64,000 bases of DNA. Source: Hypoxylon rubiginosum (Eukaryota; Ascomycota; Sordariomycetes; Xylariales; Hypoxylaceae). Shown here piece by piece: positions 1 through 10,824 of the stretch. The DNA lies in the NCBI GenBank assembly GCA_902806565.1, contig CADCXA010000057.1, positions 62,001 to 126,000 on the forward strand. Reading direction: 5' to 3'. The position numbers and the translations under genes were made by a program. Below the pieces are notes generated by a model. It worked only from the letters and a program-made list of their open reading frames with translations. It was not told where the DNA came from and made no database searches. Within the stretch, counting starts at the first letter, position 1. Each line of letters begins with the position of its first letter.

Positions 1-930
1 AGCGTATATTAGCCATCGTTGGAGCTCTGGCTACCTTACTTAGGAGGTAGGTATCTTCTTAAATCTGAGCTCGTGCGAGTGAAATGTGAAATCCACGGTG
101 CTGTGGGTTAGATCTTGGCATCGTTCTCACTTAGGCTTAGGTCGAGTCGAGAATCGTGAGTTTGAAAACGGTTAAAATCTCACATCATCACTAGACTCCT
201 AGAAACAACGGATAGATTAATTATGGTTAGTAATTAAATATCGTTATAATATGCCTCGGTAAATAGGTAGGCATATGAATTAGGATCAGACAATTACCAG
301 GTATGAGGTAGGTAAGGAGTCGGTGAAGGTGATGACGCCAGCTTCACCTTGGCTGCGAGTAGCCCATGGACTTAAGCAAATGGCCGAACAGACTGAAGAT
401 ATCGATGTAAGAACCGCTCTTGAAATCACGAACAATTCATAACATGACGATACCTGCTTACTTGCGCGGGTTGAACACAGCATTTAAGTACATACTATAT
501 TACATAATGATACCCCTTTTCATATTCTTCCACCCTCAGGAGAACGATGGCGGCCATGCTAGAAAGCTACGCGTTGCTGACAGATCGACTCACATCACGT
601 CAGCAGAGGTGCGGAAGCACGGATTTAACGGGTCTCATGGCCAGCTTCTCCTTGGCTTCATAATTCACGGACATCGCTGTTACTAATTAAGAAGGGCCGA
701 GGTCATGATGCCCAGGCGTTTAGGTCCATAGAGCCGGTCGTTAGTAGGTATGATAAGTGACATGCCCTTGTCAGGATTCGATGGCATACCGCAGATCAGA
801 CCAGGGAGTTCTCAGTATAAATACGTAGACGGCAGCGTATCATGGAAATGGAGACTTCAATGCTCCTGCTTTGGCTTCTTGTGTCGTGGCTACTCATATT
901 AGATCGAGGTAGTGCAGTTTATGACAGTGC
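1..930. other. Upstream non-coding stretch, left edge
   Basis: No convincing gene. Short open frames here lack codon or family support. GGTAGGTA-type motifs occur near 46-54 and 305-317. The right part is the presumed promoter and leader of the secreted peptidase-like gene that follows. A gene could be cut by the left window edge, but no conserved coding sequence is visible. Confidence 0.6.
816..823 (+). promoter_or_regulatory. Putative TATA box of the M20 peptidase-like gene
   Basis: TATAAATA lies about 130 bases before the chosen ATG at 949, a plausible spacing for a fungal core promoter plus a leader of roughly 100 nt. It is assigned from sequence match and position only. Confidence 0.45.
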
Positions 931-948
931 ATGCACATCACAGACATC

Positions 949-2499
949 ATGATTCGCTCTCAGTTGTGTCTCCTAGCTACTGTCGGTTGTAGTATAGCGG
1001 CAGACCTGAGCACACTCCCCAGTCTCCTCAAGACTATCTCAGACGATGTGTTCCCAGGCCTGAAGAGTATGTCTCAGGAGATCCACGCCCACCCAGAGAC
1101 ATCCACTCAAGAATTCCACGCCCACGATCTCGTCGTCGACTACTACACAACGACGAACCCCGGCCTATGGGACGTAACACCACACGCTTACGGCCTGCCT
1201 ACTGCGTTCCAGTTGGATTTCGTCTACAAGCCCGCCAGCTTCGCTGGTTCTGAGGATGAGGTACCCGTCATTGGCTTCATGGCAGAGTACGACGCCCTCC
1301 TAGGTATCGGCCACGCCTGCGGTCATAACCATATCGTGCTAAACGGTCTCGCCGCGGCCAGCATGGCGCGTCAGGCACTTATCGACCTAGATATTCCCGG
1401 CCGGATCCGAGTCCTCGGAACGCCAGACGAGGAAAACACAGGCGGTAAAGGGCGTCTCCGCGATGTCGGCGCATTCGACGGCGTGGACGTGTGGATGATG
1501 GCGCATCCGACGAGTGCCGACGCCGTGCAGCCTATGCAGGGGCGGGTTGACGCGCAGGCGAATTTCGTGGGGGACACGCACGCCGATGCGGTTAGAACCG
1601 CGTACGAGGCACTCGTGCTCGTCACGGATCTAGCAAGCTCGCTGCCCGGAACGGCGTCGACAGCTACTCCGGTGGAGGACGTCGGGATGTTTGCCATCAA
1701 CGTGGTGGCCCAGGAGATCCTGCTGGGAATCGCGGGTCTCAGTCTGCAGGAAGTCAACTCGACGGTTCAGGGGCTGCTGGATGATACGTATGTCGACGTG
1801 AATTACACCATTGCGGAAACTAACGATGTCGAAAATGGCGTCGCACTTACGATCGAGGGGCCGGGAGGACATGCATCTGAAGGCAACAAGAGCCCCCTAA
1901 GGCTAAGCATCGAGACGTTCCGCACCTTGACCTCCAGCGGGACAGAAGACGTCTCGTTCTTCTTGCCGGGAAACACCACCGTTACGGAGCTAGACATCAC
2001 GGTATCGGTCCGGACCCGATACACGATAGATCTAGACGCCGTCCTCGAAACCGTGACATCAGCCATCTCGTCCAAAGCATCCAGCCTTAGCACAGACCGG
2101 CCCTACCCAGCCCTCGAGGTCATGACGCCCCTCAGCGACCGCTTCCTCGCGCTCATGCACGACGCGGACCACGGCGGCCAGGCGGACTGGAACTACTCCG
2201 CCATCGCGCCGGCCGCCACCGACGCCGGGTTCGTCCAGGACGCGCGCGTCGACGGCGAGACCAGGGAGCTGCTGAGCGTCGGCAAGGTCGTGTTCCACCC
2301 GAACTTCGGCATCTGCGAGGGCGGCGTGCCGGGCGCGCCCTGCGGCTTCAACCACGAGCCCGTGTTCGCGCGGACCGCGGCGACCGAGTACAGCTACGGG
2401 CGCACGGAGATCGTCGCTAGGGCGCTGGCCCAGGTCGCGGTCGAGGTCCTCCAGGACGCGGGCTTCATGCGGGAGGTCACCAAGCTTGTTAGGGTATAG
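949..2499 (+). CDS. Secreted M20-family metallopeptidase/amidohydrolase
   Basis: Single-exon gene for 516 residues. Likely a zinc-dependent M20 amidohydrolase of the PM20D2/aminoacylase type that cleaves an amide or peptide bond of a small substrate outside the cell or in the secretory pathway. The ATG at 949 is preferred over one at 931 because it gives a classic signal peptide (MIRSQLCLLATVGCSIAA, then D-L-S). Metal-site motifs are in family order: MAEYDAL then GHACGHN, GTPDEEN, and a MAHP histidine; GPGGHASEGNKSPL fits the dimerisation-domain region. Several N-x-S/T sites fit a secreted glycoprotein. GHACGHN carries Asn where many relatives have Asp. The substrate cannot be told. It converges with the alpha/beta hydrolase downstream. 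No intron is needed and the full length matches the family. Confidence 0.85.
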   Translation: MIRSQLCLLATVGCSIAADLSTLPSLLKTISDDVFPGLKSMSQEIHAHPETSTQEFHAHDLVVDYYTTTNPGLWDVTPHAYGLPTAFQLDFVYKPASFAGSEDEVPVIGFMAEYDALLGIGHACGHNHIVLNGLAAASMARQALIDLDIPGRIRVLGTPDEENTGGKGRLRDVGAFDGVDVWMMAHPTSADAVQPMQGRVDAQANFVGDTHADAVRTAYEALVLVTDLASSLPGTASTATPVEDVGMFAINVVAQEILLGIAGLSLQEVNSTVQGLLDDTYVDVNYTIAETNDVENGVALTIEGPGGHASEGNKSPLRLSIETFRTLTSSGTEDVSFFLPGNTTVTELDITVSVRTRYTIDLDAVLETVTSAISSKASSLSTDRPYPALEVMTPLSDRFLALMHDADHGGQADWNYSAIAPAATDAGFVQDARVDGETRELLSVGKVVFHPNFGICEGGVPGAPCGFNHEPVFARTAATEYSYGRTEIVARALAQVAVEVLQDAGFMREVTKLVRV

Positions 2500-2889
2500 G
2501 TAGGAAGAGTTTAGGGGCGAAGGCTTATGGCTCGGAAGTTCCGTAGACAAAAAGTAGATTATCGCCCTCGTATAAAGTCCAAAGCTCCCTACGACAAACT
2601 AAGAAATTCCTCTGTATCGCTGTAGCATACAACCTGCTAAATGCCTACATAACGCATCAGAGTAGCTTTCAGTATCTCTAGAGCTGGATCCGGCAGGCTT
2701 CAAGGTTTAACGACATAGAGCAGCTAGTCTTCCACTTCGAAAGCAGTCATAGGAACTCTGCAGTATTGCTTCAAGAACATTACGATACTAGCTAAGTTAA
2801 GGGATTGGCGGCCCTCCTATGGGCCACCCGCAAACTAAGTAGGCAAGTAGGAAGTAAAGCACACCGATCAACTCGTCCCTTTCCACCTA
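2500..2889. other. Convergent intergenic region
   Basis: Shared 3' region of the M20 gene (plus) and the alpha/beta hydrolase (minus). No gene seen. It must hold both 3' untranslated regions. Confidence 0.6.
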
Positions 2890-4094
2890 TCATTCAGTCA
2901 TGCGTATATCTTGAAAGATGCGCTCGACCACACCGTATCTGAGAGAGAGAATGTTGTCATGGTTGGTGCCGGCGATCGTAGTGCTGCTATAGCTGATGCC
3001 GTCGCCGCGCTGCTCGGGCCTCCAACAGTGGTCGAACCAAGCCGGGCCGGCGGTGGTGCCAATCATGAGGTCCGACTCGGCAAAATAAACAGAGATCCGA
3101 AGCGGCGCGTGCGTAGCGTCAGCAAGACCGGAATAGGCGCCGCACCGCTCCCGCTCGACCTGGGCCAACATAGGTACAAGTGCGTCGTAGTCCCCCCAGC
3201 TGCCCCAGCACCCCGGGTAGTCCTCTCTTTTCAGCAGGAGGAGGGCATCTTGTCCTAGGCCTTGCATGTCCTCGCTGTTTATGCGGCGTACGAGCTCGGT
3301 GAACAGGCCCTCCTCGCGTGCCACGGCATCCGCATCAACACCGGGCGCGAGGGAATCCGGTGGCGACTGGCCAAGAGACGGCACGAGGGCGGCGAGGCCG
3401 CTGCTGAACTGGATGGCAGGGGCGATCCTGGCTTGGACGAACTGCACGACGCGGTCATAGCTGCCCACCATGGCGCTGGGCAAGAGACCGGCGAGTTTGA
3501 GGAGCGAGACGCCCGAGCGGGAAGGGTAGATCCACGGGGTGCAGAGGCCGACGTAGGGGCGCGTGGGATGCAGCCGGTGGCGGAGGTGGAGGAGGACGTT
3601 CATAGCGTATATAGCACCGCCGCTGTACCCGAGGACGGAGACGTGCTCGACGGCCAGATGCTGCAGGACGGCTTCCACCATGTCGAGCCACACGCGGACC
3701 CGGTTGGCCGGGCCCACATCGGTCGTGCCGCCGAAGCCCGGACGGTCCAGGCTCACGATGCGGACACCATGCTGGCGCGCGAGCGCGTCCTTGGTGGTCA
3801 ATAAGTACCGGCTAATCAACGCCGTTTTAACAGATAAGTCGTCGTGATTGATGAATGCTGCTTCGCGAGTAGAGTTAACTACCTATTCAAGTAGGTGACT
3901 TACCTTCCCAAGATAGGACCGCAGAACAGCAGGACGCGTTCCTGATTGTGATGACCGAAGTCGGCGTATGTTACTTTGAGCTCGGCCGGTCGGGCCGTTC
4001 CAATAGGAGGTAGCGTTAAGGTTCGATGGAATCTCTCATCGTCCAGATACGGGCGGGTTGTGGTATCTCTATCACTGGCGCCACTCCTAGTCAT
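2890..4094 (-). CDS. Alpha/beta hydrolase, two exons
   Basis: Exon 1 is 4094-3904 and exon 2 is 3811-2890, giving about 370 residues. The 92-bp intron opens with GTAAGT and ends TTGATTAG; the join restores the family-typical sequence CGPILGSRYLLTTKDALA. The product is an alpha/beta-hydrolase-fold enzyme: RIVSLDRPGFGGT forms the strand and oxyanion region, GYSGGA is the nucleophile elbow with catalytic Ser, SDLMIG offers the acid, and GTNHDNIL near the C-terminus offers the His. There is no signal peptide, so it is probably cytosolic. The substrate (ester, epoxide or other) is not readable. An in-frame TTG just upstream of exon 2 would give a shorter protein but would lose the N-terminal strands. 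Confidence 0.8.
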
Positions 4095-5925
4095 GTTGGC
4101 CGTAGTATGGATTTTTAGGGGTTGGCGAATTGAGAGTTGATCTGGGATTTATGGAAATGGAAATCTAATGGTCCTCCGTCAGAGTCCGTAGTTCTGGATG
4201 GAGTTAATTGATGTTTACAAGAGATCAGCCTGCTCGAGGTTTACGTAGCGTTTTTTGTTCCTTTCGGTGATATGGGAGTGGGAGAGAAATCCCTAGTTCA
4301 ATCCTTCAAGCCAGACAGGCATCATTGCCACACCGCGCGCCACACTTATTCCCCCTACCCTTCTTCTATTAAGCTCGAGTTGTGCTCGTATTGTTGCAGT
4401 TCAAGGAGAAATATTAGTGTCGATAGCATCTATATGAGTACGTCATTTGGATTCGCATTTATTTTACCTCTACCTTGAGGTGAACGCCACGAACTTGTTT
4501 GATTTCCATCTAGGATCTTGTCCACACGTAGAGTAGACGTGTTATAGGAGAACTTTCAGTCCTGGAGGCTTCCACATTAATATTTCAACACTTGTAGGCA
4601 AAAATGGGAAATCAACGAATAGCTAAGAAGCTTTTCTATATGTCTGCATATAATAAAGAATAGAACGAGGTATGCCGGTTAGTCCCTGCTATGTTTTATA
4701 TGCTAGGTACGCACTTGATTTAGAAAGGAGTATGTGAGATACTTTGTACTTGATAATGTTTGCTATCATATCATCATGAATTCCGAATACATGTACTTCT
4801 AAGAGGTAATTAATAGGCAACAATGTACTACTTACACTGGCTTCTACGTAAGGATAGTGTACACGAGATATATGTAGTCTAAGTATCCGACATCTAAATT
4901 TACTTACAGCTCCCGTGCTTGGAAGCAAGGAGGCAAATACCTAAATAACAAGCAAATTGTAATTGGACATTAATTCTAATGTTCTCACTGTGGATGTTGT
5001 ATTGATGCCTTATATATGCTAATAAGTTGGGTTTCTACATCTCCTTTAGGCGTTAGAAAGCCATGTCTTTAGACTTCTGGACCCGACGGGCCGGTAAGTG
5101 TAAATTAACTCATATTAAGGGTACTGCTTTCATTTGAAAACTAACTTCTCGAAGCTTTATATGTGTTCCTGAGGTACCTACGAACGGCGCAACTCTACCT
5201 TGAAGTCTTGCCTCGGGACATCGGCCCCTTCTCATGACCTAGGGTGTCACGAATAGCAGACTACATACCTACCTGGTATACTTGAATCTCATTTATTCCT
5301 AATTATGAGCGGATAACGCGAATGGCATCGTTAAATTACAGACGGGGCCGCCTAAGCCGGGTCTAGATGTAGCCAACACCGGTGGAGTGAATTATTTGCC
5401 CCTTTCTATGCGACACGGGAGCAGCAGATTTTGGAACCACGACTGCTCCGGGTTTTGCTCAGCACATACCTTTGGATAACGGCCTAAATGTTTTTTCACC
5501 CAAACGCCGAAGATGGATGAGGTGGATGAGCATGCGGGAGCTTGGGCGCCAGTCTACCCGGCGGCACCGAGGGGTCCAACCCAGTCCAACCAATGACCAT
5601 CTTCTCTAGATCAATCCGGGCCAATATGATCCTCCTACATCCCTACTCCGCCTATCGCCACCGACGTGGCGTTATCTCGCCGGCAGGGCGCTCTACTACT
5701 GACACAGAGAGATATATATATAAAACGTAAGGGAGCCGGTAGGAACATTTGATTGACTATCGGATTTTGATATATGTGGGGGATGGTCAATTATAGACGA
5801 GAATTGGAAAGGATAACCTACGATCTACGAACCCCTTTAATATAATCGAGATCGTTATCTACAGGGGGATTCATTTTCTTTCTTACAGTTATCCGTTCTG
5901 TCTAGAACGGGAACATTCGGGCATC
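4095..5925. other. 1.8 kb AT-leaning intergenic region
   Basis: No supportable gene. The short open frames are unlike proteins. One CATACCTACCTGG motif lies near 5265-5277. It probably holds the upstream regions of the divergent alpha/beta hydrolase and nucleotidyltransferase-like genes. Confidence 0.55.
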
Positions 5926-6702
5926 ATGCCGCGGCCCAGAGTTCGAAATCTTACTAGCGAAGACATGGACCGAGGTGCGTAACTCACTAGTTGCGTAAGA
6001 TTTATATAGGAAGCACGTCTAATAAGACTAGCTCTCGGCTTGCTTGACGAAGCTATTGGAGACTCGGACCTCCTTATGAGCGTCGCGCCTCTCCGGTTCC
6101 TCAGTCTCGGGGGCATGTTGGCTGTGAAAGTCTTCCAAAATCGCGAGAGTACTAGGGACATTGACGTTTTGATCGACCCCAACGTGGATGCCGTTTCGGA
6201 ATACCGCCAAGAAATATTTCGGGTCTTTTCCGTCGTCGCCGAACGTGGCCGCTACGATGAGCATTGGTGTAATGACGAACTTCGATTGTTCATTGGCCGA
6301 GAGAGGAGGCTCGACCTCTTCTTCGAGTCCATCAACCAAGGACTGGTGGTATATGAAGGGCAAAATTTAATCATCTGGGCGGGGGTCCTCGAATTTGCCT
6401 TGGAGCGGAAACTTCGTCGTCTAAATGACGAGACTAGGCGCGTTCGCGATACTGACATATCAGATTCTATTGCGCTCGTTCATGCCATGAGGAGAGACCA
6501 TCCTCTAAGCGTACAGTACGTCCGGAGCCTGGACCGGAATAGGATGGGACTGATAGTGGGAGATCGTTCAATCGCAGAGGTCGCCAATGAATACATCAGA
6601 AAATATCAACAGCAGGGAATCGTCGAAATGGTATGGGACGCAGATAGGCGGTGTTCCAAATACGCCGACTTGCAACAACGGTGGGTGTATGTTGACACGT
6701 AG
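5926..6702 (+). CDS. Nucleotidyltransferase-fold protein, two exons
   Basis: Exon 1 is 5926-5974 and exon 2 is 6032-6702, for 236 residues. The 57-bp intron runs GTGCGT to CTAATAAGACTAG, and the join gives MPRPRVRNLTSEDMDRALGL. The protein has a pol-beta-like nucleotidyltransferase signature: Gly-Gly at 43-44 (SLGGMLAV), Asp59 and Asp61 in STRDIDVLID, and a third candidate acidic residue, Asp111, in RRLDLFF. This arrangement is seen in minimal nucleotidyltransferases such as the AbiEii-like group. The rest is mostly alpha-helical, with a basic helix (ALERKLRRLNDETRR). No signal or membrane segment is visible. Substrate and acceptor are unknown. Without the spliced first exon the only starts would be a TTG at 6040 or an ATG at 6076. 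It converges with an unrecognised gene 183 bp away. Confidence 0.7.
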
Positions 6703-6885
6703 ATGGGCCATATAATACGACACAGTTATGCTTTGGGCGTTGCCTTTTACTGCCAACGATGCTGTAGAGTGTAACAAGCGCCTCGGAATGAGTTTCGATC
6801 TTGCTCCAATTCACGAGGCGTGTGCACTTTGGTATGAGCAGCCGGTGCCCCTCCGATAGCAGTCCCTTTTACGTTCAAATCGATG

Positions 6886-7632
6886 CTAAATGGTCCTAAG
6901 AGAGGCGGTGGATGCCTCTATATTACGCTTTTCGAACGGCTGTACAGAACCCGTAAAGTAAGAATCATCGGAATCAATATGATGGCCATAGTCATGAATG
7001 ATGAGGGTCTCCTGAAGAGGCGGAACGTTACTCGCCCACGACGGAGGTTTGACCGGGTTAAATTCCATCGGGGTCCTAAGATCATCCCTCTCTACGTGGT
7101 TACCATCGCGTCGGAAGCCCCATCCCAACCGCCAATTGAAGGAATCGGCCAAGGCTTCAGCTAGCGAAGCCATCACCGCGTACTGCTCCGGATCTGTACA
7201 GCCGTACTCGCAGGGATCTCGAAGCTGCTCCAGCTCCCAATCAGGGCTAGATCTCTTCCAAAAATACTCTGTCTCATAGCCGATATATGGTTCATCGTGG
7301 GCACAAAGGGCTTCGTAAAGACGGAAGAAGGAGCGCTGGGGAGTGTCGCGCCAACGCCAGAGGGGAATGATTCGCAAATCGTATAGGTCCGAGTAGTGCT
7401 GGTCAAAATATGCTTCCTTGTCGTATGCGATGATGTCTCGAGGGTGGGGAGGGAGTCGGCATGGGAAATACCAAGGGACGGGCCACAGGAGGCGAAGAAG
7501 AGTTAGGTACGGATGCCCGTCGAGTCTGCGTAGGATCCCGAGAGATTTTCGAAATCGAAATGGCGTGTGAACTAATTGGAGGCGCCATCGAAACCGTCGG
7601 TACTTTTTAGCAAGCCAGCCGACTAGATTCAT
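6886..7632 (-). CDS. Uncharacterised 248-residue protein
   Basis: One uninterrupted frame starting at the ATG at 7632 (MNLVGWLAKKYRRFRWRLQL); the frame is open further upstream, but without an ATG. I do not recognise the family. The N-terminal 60 residues are strongly basic and aromatic (KKYRRFRWR, HTPFRFRKS, LLRLLWPVPWYFP). The middle is rich in Trp, Tyr and acidic residues (YDKEAYFDQHYSDLYDL, YETEYFWKRSSPDWELEQL). The C-terminal part includes SFNWRLGWGFRRDG and a His-rich IIHDYGHHID. The basic-aromatic N-terminus could be membrane-associated, but there is no clear transmembrane helix. It converges with the nucleotidyltransferase-like gene. A short intron or an upstream exon cannot be excluded. 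Confidence 0.55.
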   Translation of the reverse strand: MNLVGWLAKKYRRFRWRLQLVHTPFRFRKSLGILRRLDGHPYLTLLRLLWPVPWYFPCRLPPHPRDIIAYDKEAYFDQHYSDLYDLRIIPLWRWRDTPQRSFFRLYEALCAHDEPYIGYETEYFWKRSSPDWELEQLRDPCEYGCTDPEQYAVMASLAEALADSFNWRLGWGFRRDGNHVERDDLRTPMEFNPVKPPSWASNVPPLQETLIIHDYGHHIDSDDSYFTGSVQPFEKRNIEASTASLRTI

Positions 7633-8197
7633 AATGACCGCCAATCGAACTTGGAGGAATGATAGAATTGTGCGGATTGGGGAGATAAGAAGAGGTGTCT
7701 TTTCTGAGAACTTGGAGATCGCTCGGCTATCATTTACCAATCCCGTCCAAGCGCCGACCCCACGAATCGGAGACTTTGCAATCGTTTGGTTTGTGCACCT
7801 CTCGCCCTAGGGACGTGTCCGATGTCTTCCACGTTCAGAAACTCCATAAACAACACAATTGAGGGCTGAGGGAAGTGCAGTCAAGAAATTCGAAGCTCAG
7901 CCTAAAGTACCGTAAGGGGCTCCTAGATCAAGGAGTCTTCCTTCTAGTCGAGCCCCTTAGCGTCATAGTGCTAGTTAGATCTAACCCAAGCACCTGTAAT
8001 CATGTGCCTTCTCTCATCCCGACAGTGCTCAGAGATATGCCTTCCGCTGCATATTTCATGATTCAATGCCCACCTTCTCGACTGTTAGAAACAGCAAGAT
8101 TAACCAGGTAGGACTTAAGGTAAGGATATTCGTACATGTAGTTTATGGCACAAATAGTCTCGAGCCCCCCGATTTTGTTTTTCTTTTCTCCCTTTCA
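7633..8197. other. Intergenic region
   Basis: No convincing gene. It presumably holds the promoter of the unknown gene to the left and, if that gene is real, the leader of the small ORF to the right. Confidence 0.5.
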
Positions 8198-8416
8198 ATG
8201 TCAGTACGAAACCGCTACACCACCAAAACTAGAACGTTGTCAAGTCGGGCTCTTGAGCTCTTACATTCCGGATCCTTACGAGAAGCGATCACAATTTTTG
8301 GGCAATATTACTATCAATATGCCAGCGCACTTAATATCCTTAAGTTTCTTGCTTCAGTCGGCCTTGTGGGCGCCATCGCAGCGATAGAGTACGCCCTTGA
8401 GGCCACCAAGAACTAG
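8198..8416 (+). CDS. Possible small membrane-associated protein (72 aa), doubtful
   Basis: An ATG at 8198 opens a 72-residue frame with a basic, Thr/Ser-rich start (MSVRNRYTTKTRTLSSRAL), a Tyr-rich middle (FGQYYYQYASALN) and a hydrophobic helix (ILKFLASVGLVGAIAAIEYAL) ending in ATKN. The composition looks protein-like, but no family is recognised and the frame is short. Just downstream, 8471-8519 looks like an intron (GTAAGC, a GCTGAC branch site, ATCTAG), so this may be part of a longer or decayed gene. Confidence 0.25.
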   Translation: MSVRNRYTTKTRTLSSRALELLHSGSLREAITIFGQYYYQYASALNILKFLASVGLVGAIAAIEYALEATKN

Positions 8417-9389
8417 CCTACTGGCGAGAGGGCTCATTCAAGATCTCTGTGGGACAGTTGCTCGACAACGGGTAAGCATCCCGTTTCTCTGTTGTATGGC
8501 TGACGCTGACTTCATCTAGCTTCACGGCAATGGCCGGCTAGGCGTCTGAGCTCCTCTCGCCAGCAATTTTTGGGTGGATCAAGGACGCACTCCCGGCGTC
8601 GATTCCTGCGGACGCCTTCTCGGAGTAGAGATGACCCCCATCGACAACCCCGGTACCCGCACAGAGGATTCGGTCTCCCGTTCCCGGCGTCTCGAGTCCG
8701 ACACCTCAACCACGACGAGTTGCTTCATCCGAACTCATACTAGCATTGACATTGCCCCGACGCCATCCTGTCTCTAGGACCCGCGCACCACGCGAAGCCG
8801 TCGCTATTGAACAGCTTGATGGATCCAATTGACTTGGTGTTCGTAAATTGTTCCTTTTATTTCGTCCAAGTCTTGTTCTCTCTCCACTGTTGCTAATTCC
8901 AACACCAGTAACACTAGTCGGCACAGCCCCAAGTCATTATCCCGACCCACACCAAAAGGTATAGAGACAGCTACATGGTTGCTTGCGCGAAGAAGTAGGA
9001 ACCTATCTACCGAGAAGCCCCAATACGTACCGTACCGTAAGATGCCGATGTGCCCCTGTCTCATCTCCTACCGCTCGAATCAGGTGTCAGGACTTAAGTC
9101 TTGTCACACAAACCTAGCCCTTACTATCCAGGAGGTATCGTGATCTCTAAGATAGCGGTATCGGGTGCTTGTACCACCAGGGGTATCGGAGGCGATACGA
9201 TGAGTTCCCTTGCCTGATAGGTTTCTTTGTCTGTCATTCTTGTATATACGAAGACGTTCGTAGCCGTTAGGTCTATAGCTCCTCGTGCAACAACGTCTTA
9301 GTTACCCTCATCGCTTGGACGGTCTCGTGACATCAGGACCCCCAATTGGTTGAGTATTGAAACGTGACAATTCTTCAGCGATCTTAAAC
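8417..9389. other. Intergenic region with an orphan intron-like segment
   Basis: No gene could be assembled. The segment at about 8471-8519 has a donor, branch site and acceptor in proper order, but the flanking frames carry stops, which suggests a decayed gene or chance. Confidence 0.4.
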
Positions 9390-9776
9390 TCAATCAATTT
9401 CGAGAAGATCTCGTTTTCCACCCCTCCTTGTCCAGTCATACCAGAACGCCTCGACAATGTGCGTAACTTGTTTTCTCCAGCCTCTTTTATTAGTACAGTA
9501 CCATAAGAATGTAGACGGTGAAGGTTGTTCGCAGGTTACCCAGGGGCCCACTGCGTGCGCTGTGCCTTGTCGATAGGATTGTGTATAAACCGCGCGTGTG
9601 ATTCCTCTGTAGTCCAGATATGGCAGTGCTAGAGTCGTCTTAAACCGTTGTCTTGATGTAGTGAGGATGTAGTCTAATGGAGGCGGATCACATAATTCTG
9701 ACCAGTGTAATTTGTGTGACGATGTCTTTTTTGATGATATCTTCTTCGATGATTTCTTTTTGTTCGATTTTTTCAT
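9390..9776 (-). CDS. Possible orphan protein (128 aa), doubtful
   Basis: The frame starts at the ATG at 9776 with a Lys/Ser-rich segment (MKKSNKKKSSKKISSKKTSS), then a Trp/Tyr-rich body (LHWSELCDPPPLDYIL, EAFWYDWTRRGGKRDLL). The frame is also open upstream to 9977 but is less protein-like there. I recognise no family. The basic start could act in nuclear targeting or RNA binding if the gene is real. Confidence 0.25.
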   Translation of the reverse strand: MKKSNKKKSSKKISSKKTSSHKLHWSELCDPPPLDYILTTSRQRFKTTLALPYLDYRGITRAVYTQSYRQGTAHAVGPWVTCEQPSPSTFLWYCTNKRGWRKQVTHIVEAFWYDWTRRGGKRDLLEID

Positions 9777-10824
9777 GTTGAAAATAAGGTAAGAATCCGG
9801 ATCTGGTGATACCCTTAAAACCCAACTGATTTGCGTTCGGGTGGTTTGGTAAGGGAATTTGGAATTCGATATTGGGAGAGGAACGAGTTGGAAAGGGGAG
9901 AAAATGGGAAGCTTGTGGGGGGGAACAGGAGTAAGAACCAAAATATCTACTAAACCAAAAGCTTTTTGCCACATCACGTATTATATGAGGTAGATAATAG
10001 AGGAAACCCTCTTTTGGTTTAATTGAACTCCTCGGTACTTGCTAACGAAGCATAATCTATGAACTATCCTGTTTAAATCCAAGCGAAATAATTAGCAGTA
10101 AGGTAACTTCTCTGGCTTGCAAATCTGAAACAATTTCACTAACAAGTCTGTATTAGAAACGATATTTCTATCTTTTAGTCGACTCGTTTGCGGGTAAGTG
10201 AAGGTCAAAGCACCAAGTAGTTTTGATGTACTAAATACACCAATGCGTCTTACTTCTCACACGAAACAGGGAGCTTTTCTAAGGCAGTGGTTTTGAGTCT
10301 GATCTCCTGACACCATAAAAGCATGGTAGACGATGGTACAAGAGTATCATATGCACACCTCCTTTTCTCTGCTGGTAGGGTATTGTTAAACAACGGTGAA
10401 GCATGTGGCAGGCGCGAGGACGGACGTAGATGTCAATGATCCCGGGCTGTGGTCAGAACCTTCCAATATGTCTATGGATAATGGGAACTACCTGTGGCTG
10501 CATGTATTGGGGGTTTTTCTTTGGTGATATGTGCATTCAGTGGATCCTACTTCTCCCTCCTTTTTGCCTTGCTCTACACCAGAGCCCACAGATCATTCAT
10601 TTCTCTAGAGACGCGTTACCTATGAGTTTTGTTCGTTTATAGCCTACTTATTTGTCCAGGTACTTTACGGTTACATTAGGAGGTAAGTATCACTTTTGCT
10701 GAATGGGTCGAAGAGGCATCTTTAAACAAGCAGGTTCACACCTTGGCTTCGTACCGTTTCGAATTTGGCGTCTGGCCTCCACTATCTACCCTTTTCGAGA
10801 CGCTGTCGACCGTACACCTTCGCA
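9777..10824. other. Intergenic region
   Basis: No gene seen. A GGAGGTAAGTAT motif lies near 10679-10690. The right end is the presumed leader of the MYND gene. Confidence 0.5.

Noticed and set aside
2059..2550. 163-codon minus-strand frame over the end of the M20 gene
   Set aside because: Antisense to a well-supported conserved gene and without its own motif.
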